This document shows positions 26,096 through 36,592 of a DNA stretch of 64,000 nucleotides, piece by piece (position 1 is the stretch's first letter; the number at the start of each line of letters is the position of its first letter). Both the position numbers and the translations under genes were made by a program. Origin of the DNA: CAKZLS01 sp963786305 (GTDB lineage Bacteria; Pseudomonadota; Alphaproteobacteria; Rhodospirillales; Defluviicoccaceae); assembly GCA_963786305.1 (NCBI GenBank), contig CAWAYL010000012.1, forward strand, positions 58,500 to 122,499. Direction: 5' to 3'. The notes beneath the pieces were generated by a model. That model worked only from the letters and a program-made list of their open reading frames with translations. It was not told the origin of the DNA and did no database searches.

Positions 26096-26935
26096 ATGCC
26101 TAACGATGCCGCAACCGCCACCCCAAGGTCGAGGAGCCGCATGACCCGCGAGAGCACCTCCGAACGCATGGATCAGCCTTCGGCGCGGACTCTTGAGGGG
26201 CGGAACGACGCCGCCGGCGTGGTCCATATCTTTCCGGCGCGCTTGACCACGTGGTTGCTGGTGGCGGTCGCCTTGCTGATCGTTGCCGGGATCGTGGCAA
26301 GCCACTTCCGGTTTGGCACCCAGTATTTTTTCTCCACCAGTCTGGTGAAGACGTTCAATCTGAACCTCGAAACCAATGTTCCCACTTGGTTCTCCTCTGT
26401 GCTTTTGTTCGTCAATGCCTTGCTTCTCGCGCTCATCGCGGGTTCCACCCTGCATACGCGGGATCGCTGGCGGTATTATTGGTGCGGCCTCGCGCTCATT
26501 TTTTTGTATCTCTCCATGGATGAGGCGGCGATGTTCCATGATCGCACGACGCGCTATGTTCGTGCCTTCTTCGATCTCAGCGGCGCGTTCTATTACGCCT
26601 GGGTGGTGCCGGCGATGGCGTGCCTGGCCGTTTTCGGGTTTCTCTATTTCCGTTTTCTGCTGGCGCTGCCGCGCCGGTCGAAGTGGCTGTTCGTCGCCGC
26701 CGCGGCCTTGTACGTCGGTGGCGCGCTGGGGATGGAAATGATCAGCGCGAGTTACAACACGAGCGTCGGTCACGTCTATCAGGACACACCGCTCAGCGGC
26801 GTGGACCTCACGCACGACCTGATCGGGCTGATCGAGGAATCGTTGGAAATGCTGGGTATGGTGGTGTTTTTCTACGCTTTGGCGGGCTACATCCACCGGC
26901 GATGGAAGGCCATAACGCTGCATTTCGAGGCGTAG
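26096..26935 (+). CDS. multi-spanning membrane protein of unknown function
   Basis: A 279-residue protein. The start at 26096 is set by an excellent GGAGGTGAT ribosome site; an upstream ATG in the same frame has none. After a polar N-tail of about 50 residues there are about six membrane helices. Acidic motifs sit at the helix edges (LYLSMDEAAMFHD and LIGLIEESLEMLGMVVFFYALAGY), with further charged residues in GMEMISASYNTSVGH. Paired acid-rich intramembrane motifs of this kind suggest a metal- or proton-linked activity, but I do not recognise the family. It is followed at 27033 by a serine protease gene. Confidence 0.65.
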   Translation: MPNDAATATPRSRSRMTRESTSERMDQPSARTLEGRNDAAGVVHIFPARLTTWLLVAVALLIVAGIVASHFRFGTQYFFSTSLVKTFNLNLETNVPTWFSSVLLFVNALLLALIAGSTLHTRDRWRYYWCGLALIFLYLSMDEAAMFHDRTTRYVRAFFDLSGAFYYAWVVPAMACLAVFGFLYFRFLLALPRRSKWLFVAAAALYVGGALGMEMISASYNTSVGHVYQDTPLSGVDLTHDLIGLIEESLEMLGMVVFFYALAGYIHRRWKAITLHFEA

Positions 26936-27032
26936 AGCTCCGGCGCCGAGGCGGTTTAATTCGCGGATGCGCTCTTGTTTCGTGGCCCCATGTGCTACAG
27001 CATTGTTCGACTGTCGTGGGTAGCCGCCGAAG

Positions 27033-27860
27033 ATGCCGTCAGGTCCGTTCATCGTATTTCCATCGATCCGCCTTGAAAGGACCCGCCCGGGACCGGCGGC
27101 CTTGGCGGCATTGTTCGCGGCCTTGCTGGTGTTCGCGGCGTGCGGGCGCGGCGCCGGGGCCGGCGACCTCGCCGACACCATCGGCCAGGTGAAGCCGAGC
27201 GTGGTCGCGGTGGGCACCTATCAACGGACCCGCAAGCCGGCCGCCGAGCTTCTCGGCACCGGCTTCGCGGTCGGAGACGGCCTGTACGTCGTCACCAGCG
27301 CTCACGTGATTCCCCGAACCCTCGACGACACGCACCGTGAAACCCTGACCGTTTTTCTGCCCGCGGGCGATACCGTGGAAGCGCGTCCCGTGCAGTTGGT
27401 CGCCGAGGATCCCGAGCATGATCTGGCGGTATTGAGGATGTTCGAAGCCCCCCTGCCGCCCCTCGATCTCGGCGACGACGAGAGTGTCGAGGAAGGCCAG
27501 AGCGTCGCCTTCACCGGGTTTCCCGCGGCGCCGGCGCTCGGTCTGTATCCGGTGACCCACCGGGGGATCATTTCGGCGGTGACGCCGGCCGCCGTTCCGC
27601 CGCCGTCCGCCGGCTACCTGGACCACCAGATGATCCAGCGGCTCCGCGAGAACTATACGGTCTTTCAGTTGGATGCCACGGCCTATCCCGGCAATAGCGG
27701 AAGCCCGCTCTACGACCCGGAAACCGGCGCGGTGATCGGTGTCGTCGGAAGTGTCGCCGTCAAGGAAACCAAGGAGAGAGTGCTGCGCGAGCCGAGCGGG
27801 ATCACCTACGCCATTCCCATCCGCTACGTAAAGGACTTGCTCGCCGCCATCGACCATTGA
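27033..27860 (+). CDS. trypsin-like serine protease (HtrA-like, no PDZ domain)
   Basis: A 275-residue exported protease. A hydrophobic leader at residues 22-36 ends in LVFAACG, which could be a signal peptide or lipobox. The S1C catalytic triad is complete: His in VVTSAHVIP, Asp in DPEHDLAVLRM, and Ser in AYPGNSGSPLYD. No PDZ domain follows; the protein ends soon after the second barrel (SGITYAIPIRYVKDLL). It probably cleaves misfolded or specific envelope proteins. It is preceded by the membrane protein gene with a 97-bp gap. Confidence 0.88.
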   Translation: MPSGPFIVFPSIRLERTRPGPAALAALFAALLVFAACGRGAGAGDLADTIGQVKPSVVAVGTYQRTRKPAAELLGTGFAVGDGLYVVTSAHVIPRTLDDTHRETLTVFLPAGDTVEARPVQLVAEDPEHDLAVLRMFEAPLPPLDLGDDESVEEGQSVAFTGFPAAPALGLYPVTHRGIISAVTPAAVPPPSAGYLDHQMIQRLRENYTVFQLDATAYPGNSGSPLYDPETGAVIGVVGSVAVKETKERVLREPSGITYAIPIRYVKDLLAAIDH

Positions 27861-28047
27861 CCATTACACCATCGGAAATGGAACGTTGCGCCGTAAGTTG
27901 ATTTCTATAAGATCCGCAACCAATGGATTTTTCACAAGCACAAGAATTTTCCCGTTATCCCAAAAGAATGCACCAGTGCACCACAATCGATGCGGTCGCA
28001 CGGACCGCTCGGGCGTGATGACACAGTCAAAGAAGAGGAGATCGTTC

Positions 28048-28227
28048 ATGGCAACGAATGCTGACGTGGCCGCCATGCTGCTCAGAGAGGCCGCCGGCAT
28101 CTTCCGTACCATCGCCGGCGGCGATGCGGAATCCGACCAGCGCAAAGAGGAATTCGCCGACGTTTACGAGCGCGCCGCCGAACTGCTCGAACGCGACCCT
28201 ACCGGCGAGGTCGCCAAAGGCGACTGA
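28048..28227 (+). CDS. small hypothetical helical protein
   Basis: A 59-residue protein (MATNADVAAMLLREAAGIFR) with an AGAAGAGGAG ribosome site in front of the ATG. It is predicted to be fully helical and acidic (EFADVYERAAELLERDPTGEV). No family recognised. It is flanked by a serine protease gene on the same strand and the convergent dehalogenase-like gene. Confidence 0.6.
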   Translation: MATNADVAAMLLREAAGIFRTIAGGDAESDQRKEEFADVYERAAELLERDPTGEVAKGD

Positions 28228-28235
28228 TGCCGGCT

Positions 28236-28253
28236 GGGCCTCGCGCTTGGCCC
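28236..28253. terminator. possible hairpin between convergent genes
   Basis: GGGCC-TCGCGCTT-GGCCC forms a five-pair stem between the stop of the small protein (28227) and the stop of the opposing gene (28263). There is no U-run, so termination is only suggested. Confidence 0.3.
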
Positions 28254-28262
28254 GGGCTCCGC

Positions 28263-29036
28263 TCATGCCCAACCGCCGGCTATGGGCATGACGTGGCCGG
28301 TGATGAAATCGGCCTTATCGGAAGCCAGGAACGCCACCAGTTCGCCCACCTCGTGGGGTTTTCCCAACCGCCCCAACGGGATATTGCGGGTGATCTTGCC
28401 GAGCGATTGCGGATCGGCGAGAAGGCGCGGCGGAAAATACGTGGGGCTCTCCACGAAGTTCGGCGCCACCGCGTTGACCTGAATGTTGAACGCGGCGAGT
28501 TCTTTCGCCAGCGATACGGCGAGGGCATTGGCGCCGCCGCGCGCCGCCACGTACATGGAGTAATTCGGCAATCCGTGAAACGGCGCGGCCGAGGTGACGA
28601 AGATGATCTTGCCGGACCGGCGTTGCTTCATTTGCGGCGCCACCGCCTGGGTGAGCGCGAACGGAGCGGTCACCAAGGCGTCGAGGCCGGCGCGAAGGTC
28701 TTCGACGCGGGCGTCTTCGATGGGCGCGCGAATGGCCGGGAACGGGTCGTTGTTGACCAGCACGTCGACGCGGCCGAAGGCCCGGGTGACGGCCGCCGCC
28801 ATGTCGTCCGGTCGCTGTTCGGCGATGACGAAGAGCTCGGGGTGGGCGTCGGTGAACCGTGTCCTGACGTCGGCGTCGTCGAAGCCCGGATCGTGACACA
28901 CGACGGTCGTTCCCACCCGCGCCAGAGCCTCGGCCGCGGCGAGGCCGACAAACGCATTCACATGGGTCACCAGCGCCACCGGGTTCGCCAGTGCCACCGG
29001 ATCGGCGCGCGTCGCCGCCTCGCTGCTCATGGCCAT
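28263..29036 (-). CDS. probable halohydrin dehalogenase (SDR-related)
   Basis: A 257-residue Rossmann-fold protein of SDR size, but with two changes that mark halohydrin dehalogenases. The cofactor loop TGxxxGxG is replaced by T24-HVNA-F29-V-G31, which fits the diagnostic T-x4-F-x-G of the halide pocket. The active site is S149-x12-Y162-x3-R166, with arginine in place of the SDR lysine (MYVAARGG). Such enzymes interconvert vicinal halohydrins with epoxides plus halide and use no NAD(P). The rest (VDVLVNND, INPLGRLGKPHEVGELVAFLASD-like tail, ITGHVMPIAGGW) is ordinary SDR. No epoxide hydrolase or dehalogenase lies nearby, so the physiological substrate is unknown. Confidence 0.8.
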   Translation of the reverse strand: MAMSSEAATRADPVALANPVALVTHVNAFVGLAAAEALARVGTTVVCHDPGFDDADVRTRFTDAHPELFVIAEQRPDDMAAAVTRAFGRVDVLVNNDPFPAIRAPIEDARVEDLRAGLDALVTAPFALTQAVAPQMKQRRSGKIIFVTSAAPFHGLPNYSMYVAARGGANALAVSLAKELAAFNIQVNAVAPNFVESPTYFPPRLLADPQSLGKITRNIPLGRLGKPHEVGELVAFLASDKADFITGHVMPIAGGWA

Positions 29037-29152
29037 TTCCTCTCAAAAAAATTGCCGCGCGTTGATCACCGAGCGACCAAGTCCATATTACGGGTATGAA
29101 ACGGCGTGTACAGACGCATGTCGGAAGTAGCCAAAAGGGGATCGGGACCATC

Positions 29153-29362
29153 ATGAAACTGAGCGCGCGAAACACTCTCAAAGGGAAAGTCACGAAAATC
29201 AAGACCGCCGCCGTGGCGGCTCAAGTGCAGGTGGATATCGGTGGCGGCAATACCATCACGTCGGTCGTCACCGCCGATGCGGTCAACGATCTCGGTCTGG
29301 ATGTCGGCCATGATGTGGTTGTGGTCATCAAGGCCAGCGATGTTCTCCTAGCCACTGAGTAG
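29153..29362 (+). CDS. molybdenum-pterin/molybdate-binding protein (Mop, TOBE domain)
   Basis: A 69-residue molbindin consisting of a single TOBE domain. It starts MKLSARNTLKGKVTKI and has the typical VQVDIGGGNTITSVVTADAV and VVVVIKASDVLLATE ending. The ATG at 29153 is preferred over an upstream ATG because of its AGGGGA site and because it matches the Mop N-terminus. Such proteins assemble into hexamers that store or buffer molybdate or tungstate. No molybdate transporter gene is present in the window. Confidence 0.92.
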   Translation: MKLSARNTLKGKVTKIKTAAVAAQVQVDIGGGNTITSVVTADAVNDLGLDVGHDVVVVIKASDVLLATE

Positions 29363-29775
29363 GGGATCCGCGACGTCGCGGGGTCGCTCGGCTGGCGAAC
29401 GCAGGCGCGAAAGCCAAAAACAGAAATCCATTTTCGCGACCGCAGCATTGGCCTTTGCAGCAATGACCGTCGAGGGCCGCTGCTTGTCGACGGTACCTCT
29501 TGGCGGACTTCCAGGTTGGTATAACCTCCCAAATTGCAAGAGGGTTTGTGCGCGGCGTCGGCTTGATAGCTGGTGCCGCTAAAACCGTTAATTTATTGCT
29601 GCGGCTCAATATTATTCGTTTTCCTCTTGCGGTGCGACATGTAGATTGCAATTTCATATTGCAGTGCAAGAAGCAACGCCATGGCGAGTGCGAACCGTGT
29701 GAAATCCGTCCATCATCGCTAAACAGGCAAGCCGGCGGCGCATTCGGCCCGGCCGCAAGACAAGGGGATGACGTC
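29363..29775 (+). promoter_or_regulatory. promoter region of pccBA with TTGCA palindrome
   Basis: A 413-bp spacer without a gene. It contains a perfect inverted repeat TGCAATTTCATATTGCA (29646-29662), followed by GTGCAAG, and a further AAATTGCAAG at 29531-29540. TTTGCAA-type repeats are the sites of PccR/ScfR-like regulators of propionyl-CoA carboxylase in alphaproteobacteria, so these are candidate operators. The pccR gene itself is not in the window. Confidence 0.45.
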
Positions 29776-31308
29776 ATGCTTGAAATTATCGAAGCATTGG
29801 AAAATCGACGGGCCCAGGCCCGACTGGGCGGCGGTCAGTCGCGCATTGATGCCCAGCATGAAAAAGGCAAGCTTACGGCGCGCGAACGGATCGAGATATT
29901 GTTTGACCCCGGCTCCTTCGAGGAGTGGGACATGTTCGTCGAGCACCGTTGCACCGACTTCGGAATGGAGAACACGCAGGTGCCGGGAGACGGCGTCGTC
30001 ACCGGATACGGTACCATCAACGGCCGTCCCGTCTTCGTTTACAGCCAGGATTTCACGGTCCTGGGCGGCAGTCTCTCCGCGGCGCACGCCAACAAGATCT
30101 GCAAGGTGATGGACGAGGCCATGCGGGTGGGCGCTCCCATCATCGGTCTTAACGATTCCGGCGGGGCGCGCATCCAGGAGGGCGTCGACTCGCTCGCGGG
30201 TTATTGCGACGTGTTCCAGCGCAACGTCGACGCCTCCGGCGTCATTCCGCAAATTTCGGTGATCATGGGGCCATGCGCCGGCGGCGCCGTTTATTCCCCG
30301 GCGCTCACCGACTTCATCTTCATGGTGAAGGACAATTCCCACATGTACGTCACCGGTCCGAACGTTCTGAAAACGGTGACCCATGAAGACGTGGATCATC
30401 AGGAACTCGGCGGCACCGAGGTTCACACCAAAAAATCGGGCGTGGCCGACCGGGCGTTCGACGACGACGTGGAAGCGCTTCTGTACATGCGCCGCCTGAT
30501 CAACTTTCTGCCGTCGTCGAACCGGTCCGAGGCGCCTCAACGCGCCGCCTACGACGACCCCAATCGGCTGGAGCCTTCGCTCGACACGCTGATCCCGGAT
30601 AACCCGAACGCTCCCTATGACATGCGTGAACTGATCACCAAGGTGGTCGACGAGGCGATGTTCTTCGAGATCAAGCCCGAGTTCGCCGCGAACATCATCA
30701 CCGGGTTTGGCCGCATGAACGGCCTGTCGGTAGGCATCGTCGCCAATCAGCCCATGGTGCTGGCCGGGTGCCTCGACATCGACGCGTCGGTCAAGGGGGC
30801 GCGCTTCGTCCGGTTCTGCGACGCCTTCAACATCCCCATCATCACCTTCGTCGACGTACCGGGGTTCCTTCCCGGGGTGGGGCAGGAGCACGCCGGTATC
30901 ATCCGTGAAGGCGCGAAGCTGCTCTTCGCCTACGCCGAGGCAAGCGTGCCGAAGGTGACCCTCATTACCCGCAAGGCCTATGGCGGCGCCTATGACGTGA
31001 TGGGTTCCAAGCACCTGCGGGCCGACGTCAATTTTTCCTGGCCAACGGGCGAGATCGCGGTGATGGGCGCCACCGGGGCGGCCGAGATCCTGTACCGCGA
31101 CGAAGCCGGCGACCCGGAGAAGATCGCGGCGCGCGTCGACGAGTACCGGGAGAAGTTCGCCAACCCCTTCCAGGCCGCCCAGCGCGGCTTCATCGACGAT
31201 GTCATCATGCCGCACAGCACGCGCAAACGCTTGTGCCGGGCGCTGACATTGCTGCGTGATAAGGAAGTCCCGCTGTCACGCCGCAAACACGCCAATCCTC
31301 CTCTCTAG
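29776..31308 (+). CDS. pccB: propionyl-CoA carboxylase beta subunit
   Basis: 510 residues, the usual PccB length. It is the carboxyltransferase that moves CO2 from biotin to propionyl-CoA, giving methylmalonyl-CoA. Landmarks are GKLTARERIEILFDPGSFEE, the oxyanion region IIGLNDSGGARIQEGV, MGPCAGGAVYSPALTDF, GSVKGARFVRFCDAF-type acyl-CoA site, VDVPGFLPGVGQEH and MGSKHLRADVNFSWP. The ATG at 29776 follows a GGGG-type site. It forms an operon with pccA 15 bp downstream. Catabolism of odd-chain, branched or propionate-yielding substrates is implied. Confidence 0.95.
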   Translation: MLEIIEALENRRAQARLGGGQSRIDAQHEKGKLTARERIEILFDPGSFEEWDMFVEHRCTDFGMENTQVPGDGVVTGYGTINGRPVFVYSQDFTVLGGSLSAAHANKICKVMDEAMRVGAPIIGLNDSGGARIQEGVDSLAGYCDVFQRNVDASGVIPQISVIMGPCAGGAVYSPALTDFIFMVKDNSHMYVTGPNVLKTVTHEDVDHQELGGTEVHTKKSGVADRAFDDDVEALLYMRRLINFLPSSNRSEAPQRAAYDDPNRLEPSLDTLIPDNPNAPYDMRELITKVVDEAMFFEIKPEFAANIITGFGRMNGLSVGIVANQPMVLAGCLDIDASVKGARFVRFCDAFNIPIITFVDVPGFLPGVGQEHAGIIREGAKLLFAYAEASVPKVTLITRKAYGGAYDVMGSKHLRADVNFSWPTGEIAVMGATGAAEILYRDEAGDPEKIAARVDEYREKFANPFQAAQRGFIDDVIMPHSTRKRLCRALTLLRDKEVPLSRRKHANPPL

Positions 31309-31323
31309 GCCGGGGATCGAACA

Positions 31324-33321
<1,998 letters not shown>

Positions 33322-33391
33322 TCGCTCGGCTTGCGCCGGTTCTCGGCGACCGGACGGTTGCACACACTCCTTTGGACGGTGAACTGCCCGG

Positions 33392-34033
33392 TCAGCCGGC
33401 AGCCTTCGGCGCCTCGTCGCCCCAAACCTCCTGCAAGCCGCGCGTCACGGCCGCAGCGGTAGCGGTAGAACTTGTAGCGGACGGGATTGGTCTTGTAGTA
33501 GTCCTGGTGGTAATCCTCGGCGGGATAGAACTCATCTGCCTGGACGATGGGCGTGACGATGGGCTCGTCGAAGCGGCCCGACGCCGTCAGTTCCTGTTTG
33601 GAGCGTTCCGCCGATTGCCGCTGTTCCTCGTTCTCGACGAACACCGCCGTGCGGTACTGATCGCCGCGGTCGCAGAATTGTCCGCCGGCATCCAGCGGAT
33701 CGACGTTGCGCCAGAATACCTCGAGCAACCGGTCGTAGCCGATCCGGGCGGGATCGTAGACCACCTTCACGGCCTCGGCGTGGCCGGTCGTGCCCGCCGA
33801 GACCTGCGCGTAGGTGGGCGCCGGCGTGTCGCCGCCGATGTAGCCGGACGTGGTTGACATTACGCCGTCAAGTTCGTCAAACGGCTGCTCCATGCACCAG
33901 AAGCAGCCGCCGGCGAAAATCGCCGACGCCACGGGGCCGGTGGGCGGTCCGTCTTGCCTTCGCTGTCGGCGGCCCGGGCGGGGCCGCAAGCGATCGGCAC
34001 GGCGATCAGGAAGGCGAGAAGCAGAGCTTTCAT
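33392..34033 (-). CDS. msrA: peptide methionine sulfoxide reductase A, exported, two frame breaks
   Basis: About 213 residues when repaired. The signal peptide is MKALLLAFLIAVPIACGPARA, so the enzyme works in the periplasm or is a lipoprotein. The catalytic cysteine is in FAGGCFWCMEQPF; other motifs are VMSTTSGYIGG, QVSAGTTGHAEAVKVVYDP, FCDRGDQYRTA and FYPAEDYHQDYY. The first break near 33945 fits a lost C. The second near 33435 (extra T) hides the true end EVWGDEAPKAAG at 33392. The gene starts 14 bp after msrB, so the two reduce both diastereomers of methionine sulfoxide together. Confidence 0.87.
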
Positions 34034-34047
34034 GGGGCGGTCCTTAC

Positions 34048-34542
34048 CTACGCTGGGACGAAATTCAGGGCCACGCCGTTCATGCAGTAGCGCAGACCGG
34101 TGGGGGGCGGACCGTCGTCGAACACGTGGCCGAGATGACCGCCGCAGTTGGCGCAGTGCACCTCCGTGCGGGTCATGAAGAAACCGCGGTCCACCGTGGT
34201 GCCGATGGCGCCGTCCAGCGGCGAATGGAAGCTGGGCCAGCCGGTGCGGCTGTCGAACTTCGTCTCCGACGAGAACAGGGCCTGGTCGCAGCCGGCGCAG
34301 TGATAGGTTCCGGGCTCGTAAACCTTGTCCAGCGGGCTCGATCCGGCGCGCTCGGTGCCGTGCTCGCGCAGCACCCGGTACTGCGCCGGCGTGAGCAATG
34401 TTTGCCATTGGTCCTCGGTGCGAACGAAATCGAACGCGGTGGTTTCACCGGCGGCGCCACGCGCCACCGGCAGCATGCTCGCGAGCGCCGCGCCGCCGAC
34501 GGCGGTCAACGCGCCCATGACGAATGATCGACGTGTCCCCAC
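34048..34542 (-). CDS. msrB: peptide methionine-(R)-sulfoxide reductase B, exported
   Basis: 164 residues. It opens with a twin-arginine-like leader (MGTRRSFVMGALTAVGG, cleavage after GAAG or nearby), unusual for MsrB and indicating folded export. Zinc is bound by CAGC and CANC pairs. The catalytic cysteine lies in RYCMNGVALNF, with GWPSFHSPL, the histidine of GHLGHVFDDGP and RTEVHCANCGGHLGH. It is encoded directly before msrA and reduces the R-sulfoxide of methionine in envelope proteins. Confidence 0.93.
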   Translation of the reverse strand: MGTRRSFVMGALTAVGGAALASMLPVARGAAGETTAFDFVRTEDQWQTLLTPAQYRVLREHGTERAGSSPLDKVYEPGTYHCAGCDQALFSSETKFDSRTGWPSFHSPLDGAIGTTVDRGFFMTRTEVHCANCGGHLGHVFDDGPPPTGLRYCMNGVALNFVPA

Positions 34543-34627
34543 TTTGTACCTCCATTACTGACGTTTTCCTTCGCTACGTAAGAGATAACCTTTTGCGCGC
34601 TCTCGTAAATTCACATCTCCGTTAACG

Positions 34628-35155
34628 CTATGTATGAGAGCGCGGGTGATGCGCGATCAGCGATAAAGCGCCGCGCGTCGCCACGGCGAGGTCGGCGTGG
34701 AAGGCACGGCCGATCGCCACCAGGCCGAGGCGGCGAAGCCCGGTAAGATCGAGGGGCGCGGACAGCCGGTACGCCTGGAAGTCTGCGAAAGGGATGCGAA
34801 TATCACACCACCGCGGCTCGGCGCAGAACGTCGCGCGATAGGATTCCCACGGTCGAGCGGCATCCGTGGTTCTCAGGTGAGCGCCATAGGTTTCGCCATT
34901 TCCCCGAACAAGCAATGCAATGCCCGCGAAGGCCGACGCATCGAGCGTTTCTCCGTCCGGCGCAAGATCCATGGCCATCTGAATGAACCCGCCATTGTTG
35001 TCGAGGCGAACGTCGCCGGTCAACCGGGTACACGGCTGCCCATCGATCACCTCGCGGCTTACGGTTTCACGCGAGACGCCACCCATGACCCGGTCGCTGA
35101 ACCCCCGCCAGGCCGAGCTTGGAAACACCACCGCGCCGGTGCTTTCAGTGTCCAT
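34628..35155 (-). CDS. CIA30-family protein
   Basis: 175 residues: a CIA30 (NADH:ubiquinone oxidoreductase intermediate-associated protein 30) jelly-roll domain. Motifs are WRGFSDRVMGGVSRETV, DVRLDNNGGFIQMAMDL and PWESYRATF-type ligand face. In bacteria this domain is of unknown role, probably carbohydrate or protein binding. It has no signal peptide. The start at 35155 lies 2 bp after the DUF4864 gene stop, so the two are co-transcribed, with msrB-msrA 85 bp downstream on the same strand. Confidence 0.82.
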   Translation of the reverse strand: MDTESTGAVVFPSSAWRGFSDRVMGGVSRETVSREVIDGQPCTRLTGDVRLDNNGGFIQMAMDLAPDGETLDASAFAGIALLVRGNGETYGAHLRTTDAARPWESYRATFCAEPRWCDIRIPFADFQAYRLSAPLDLTGLRRLGLVAIGRAFHADLAVATRGALSLIAHHPRSHT

Positions 35156-35157
35156 GC

Positions 35158-35592
35158 TCACGCCTCGCGCGCCGCGCGTGACCGCAGGATGCAGCCGGCG
35201 ATCTGCCACCGGCCGTCGTCGGCGCGCTCCATAAGATAAAGAGCGACGAACGCCACGGCATTCGGATCGAGGACGAACACATGCTGCACCAGACCCATTT
35301 GGCTCAGGCTCAACGCGCCGAACCTCACCGAGCGCGGATTGAAGACCGGCTCGTAGTTTTCTCGGATCATCCGCATGAACGCCTCGGGCGAGCCGAACTT
35401 TTCGCGGACATTGGGGGCCGCGAGGGCGAAAGCGGCGTCGCCGTTGCCCGCCTTGAAGGCCGCCATTTGTCCGAGAATGACGTCGGCTATTCTCTCGCGG
35501 TCGGAAAGTTTCAGCGGTTCCGTTGTCTGGTCTTGCGCCGCGGCCATGCCGCCGCTGAACAAGAACGCGATGATGATGATGGTCTTGAGCAT
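35158..35592 (-). CDS. DUF4864 exported protein
   Basis: 144 residues with a signal peptide (MLKTIIIIAFLFSGGMAAAQ). It then has a DUF4864 domain (SDRERIADVILGQMAAFKAGNGDAAFALAAPNVREKFG; FMRMIRENYEPVF; RWQIAGCIL), an NTF2-like fold. Function unknown. It is the first gene of the minus-strand group DUF4864, CIA30, msrB, msrA, and is divergent from the NHL protein gene. Confidence 0.85.
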   Translation of the reverse strand: MLKTIIIIAFLFSGGMAAAQDQTTEPLKLSDRERIADVILGQMAAFKAGNGDAAFALAAPNVREKFGSPEAFMRMIRENYEPVFNPRSVRFGALSLSQMGLVQHVFVLDPNAVAFVALYLMERADDGRWQIAGCILRSRAAREA

Positions 35593-35734
35593 GCCACCCG
35601 GCCTCCGTGCCTTACCCTGTGCGTATCGTACGGGCCGCCGGAGGCGATGGATGAGTTGCGCTGGCCGCCCCTTCCATCGGACCCGCCGGGGGACCACATC
35701 AAAATCGTGTGTTCAGTAAAGATGAGGTCCGGCC

Positions 35735-36592
35735 GTGAAATCGATATTGCTCGTTCTTGCACTGTCCGTGGCGTTGGCGCCGTCGCCGCTATGGGCATTC
35801 GAGGCGGAGTTCCTGTCGGCCAGCACCGCCGATCTCGATAATCCGCACGACGTGAAGCTGTCACCCGACGGCAGATGGCTGTTCGTGTCGGACGTGGGCA
35901 ACGACCGCGTCGTCATCCTCGACGCCGAAAGCCTGGCGATGGTGGGCCAGTTTGGCGCCGATCACCAGGATGGCACCCACGACGTGGACTTCGACGAGAA
36001 CGGCCGGTTGCTGGTGGCCGATACCCACAATCACCGCATCGCCATCTATCAACTCGATGGCGCCATGGGCACGCTGGTGGGAGAGCTCGCCGGGGGCATC
36101 CGCAAACCCGAGGGCGTGCTTGCCGGACCCGGCGGCCGCGTCTACGCGACCGGGGCGGGCACCGACAATCTGGTGGTCTACGTGAAAGGCGAAGCGGTGA
36201 AGGAGACCGGCGGCCTGTCGTCGCCGCACGACGTGGAATTCGCGCCGAATGGTGATCTCTGGATCGCCGACGCCGCCAACGACCGGCTGGTGCGCATGAC
36301 CCCCGATCTCGATATCGAGACGGTCCTCGAGGGTGCGCCCTACGATTTCAGCGGTCCGCGCTATCTCGACGTGTCGCCCGACGGCACCTTGGTGGTGGCC
36401 GACAAATACACCCACAGCATCAAGATCATCGCCGAGGACGGCACGGTCCTGGGCGTCATCGGCGCCGGCTCGAGCGGCGAGGGGCCGGGCATGTTCCGAA
36501 CGCCGGAAGGCGTCGAGCTCGGCGACGGCGTGGTCTGGATCGCCGACAGCGGCAACGACCGCATCGTCAAGTATCGCCTCTCGTGGAAGTGA
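35735..36592 (+). CDS. NHL-repeat beta-propeller protein, exported
   Basis: 285 residues with signal peptide (1-21, ending PLWA). About six NHL blades follow, each with the P-x-V-x-DxxGxLxVADxxNxRI pattern (for example NPHDVKLSPDGRWLFVSDVGNDRVVIL and TPEGVELGDGVVWIADSGNDRIVKY). It is a periplasmic propeller, probably for ligand or protein binding; some relatives are lactonases, but no metal site can be assigned here. Confidence 0.85.
   Translation: MKSILLVLALSVALAPSPLWAFEAEFLSASTADLDNPHDVKLSPDGRWLFVSDVGNDRVVILDAESLAMVGQFGADHQDGTHDVDFDENGRLLVADTHNHRIAIYQLDGAMGTLVGELAGGIRKPEGVLAGPGGRVYATGAGTDNLVVYVKGEAVKETGGLSSPHDVEFAPNGDLWIADAANDRLVRMTPDLDIETVLEGAPYDFSGPRYLDVSPDGTLVVADKYTHSIKIIAEDGTVLGVIGAGSSGEGPGMFRTPEGVELGDGVVWIADSGNDRIVKYRLSWK

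Noticed and set aside
28263..29036. Ordinary NAD(P)-dependent short-chain dehydrogenase
   Set aside because: The glycine-rich cofactor motif is missing and the catalytic lysine is arginine; both substitutions match halohydrin dehalogenases instead.
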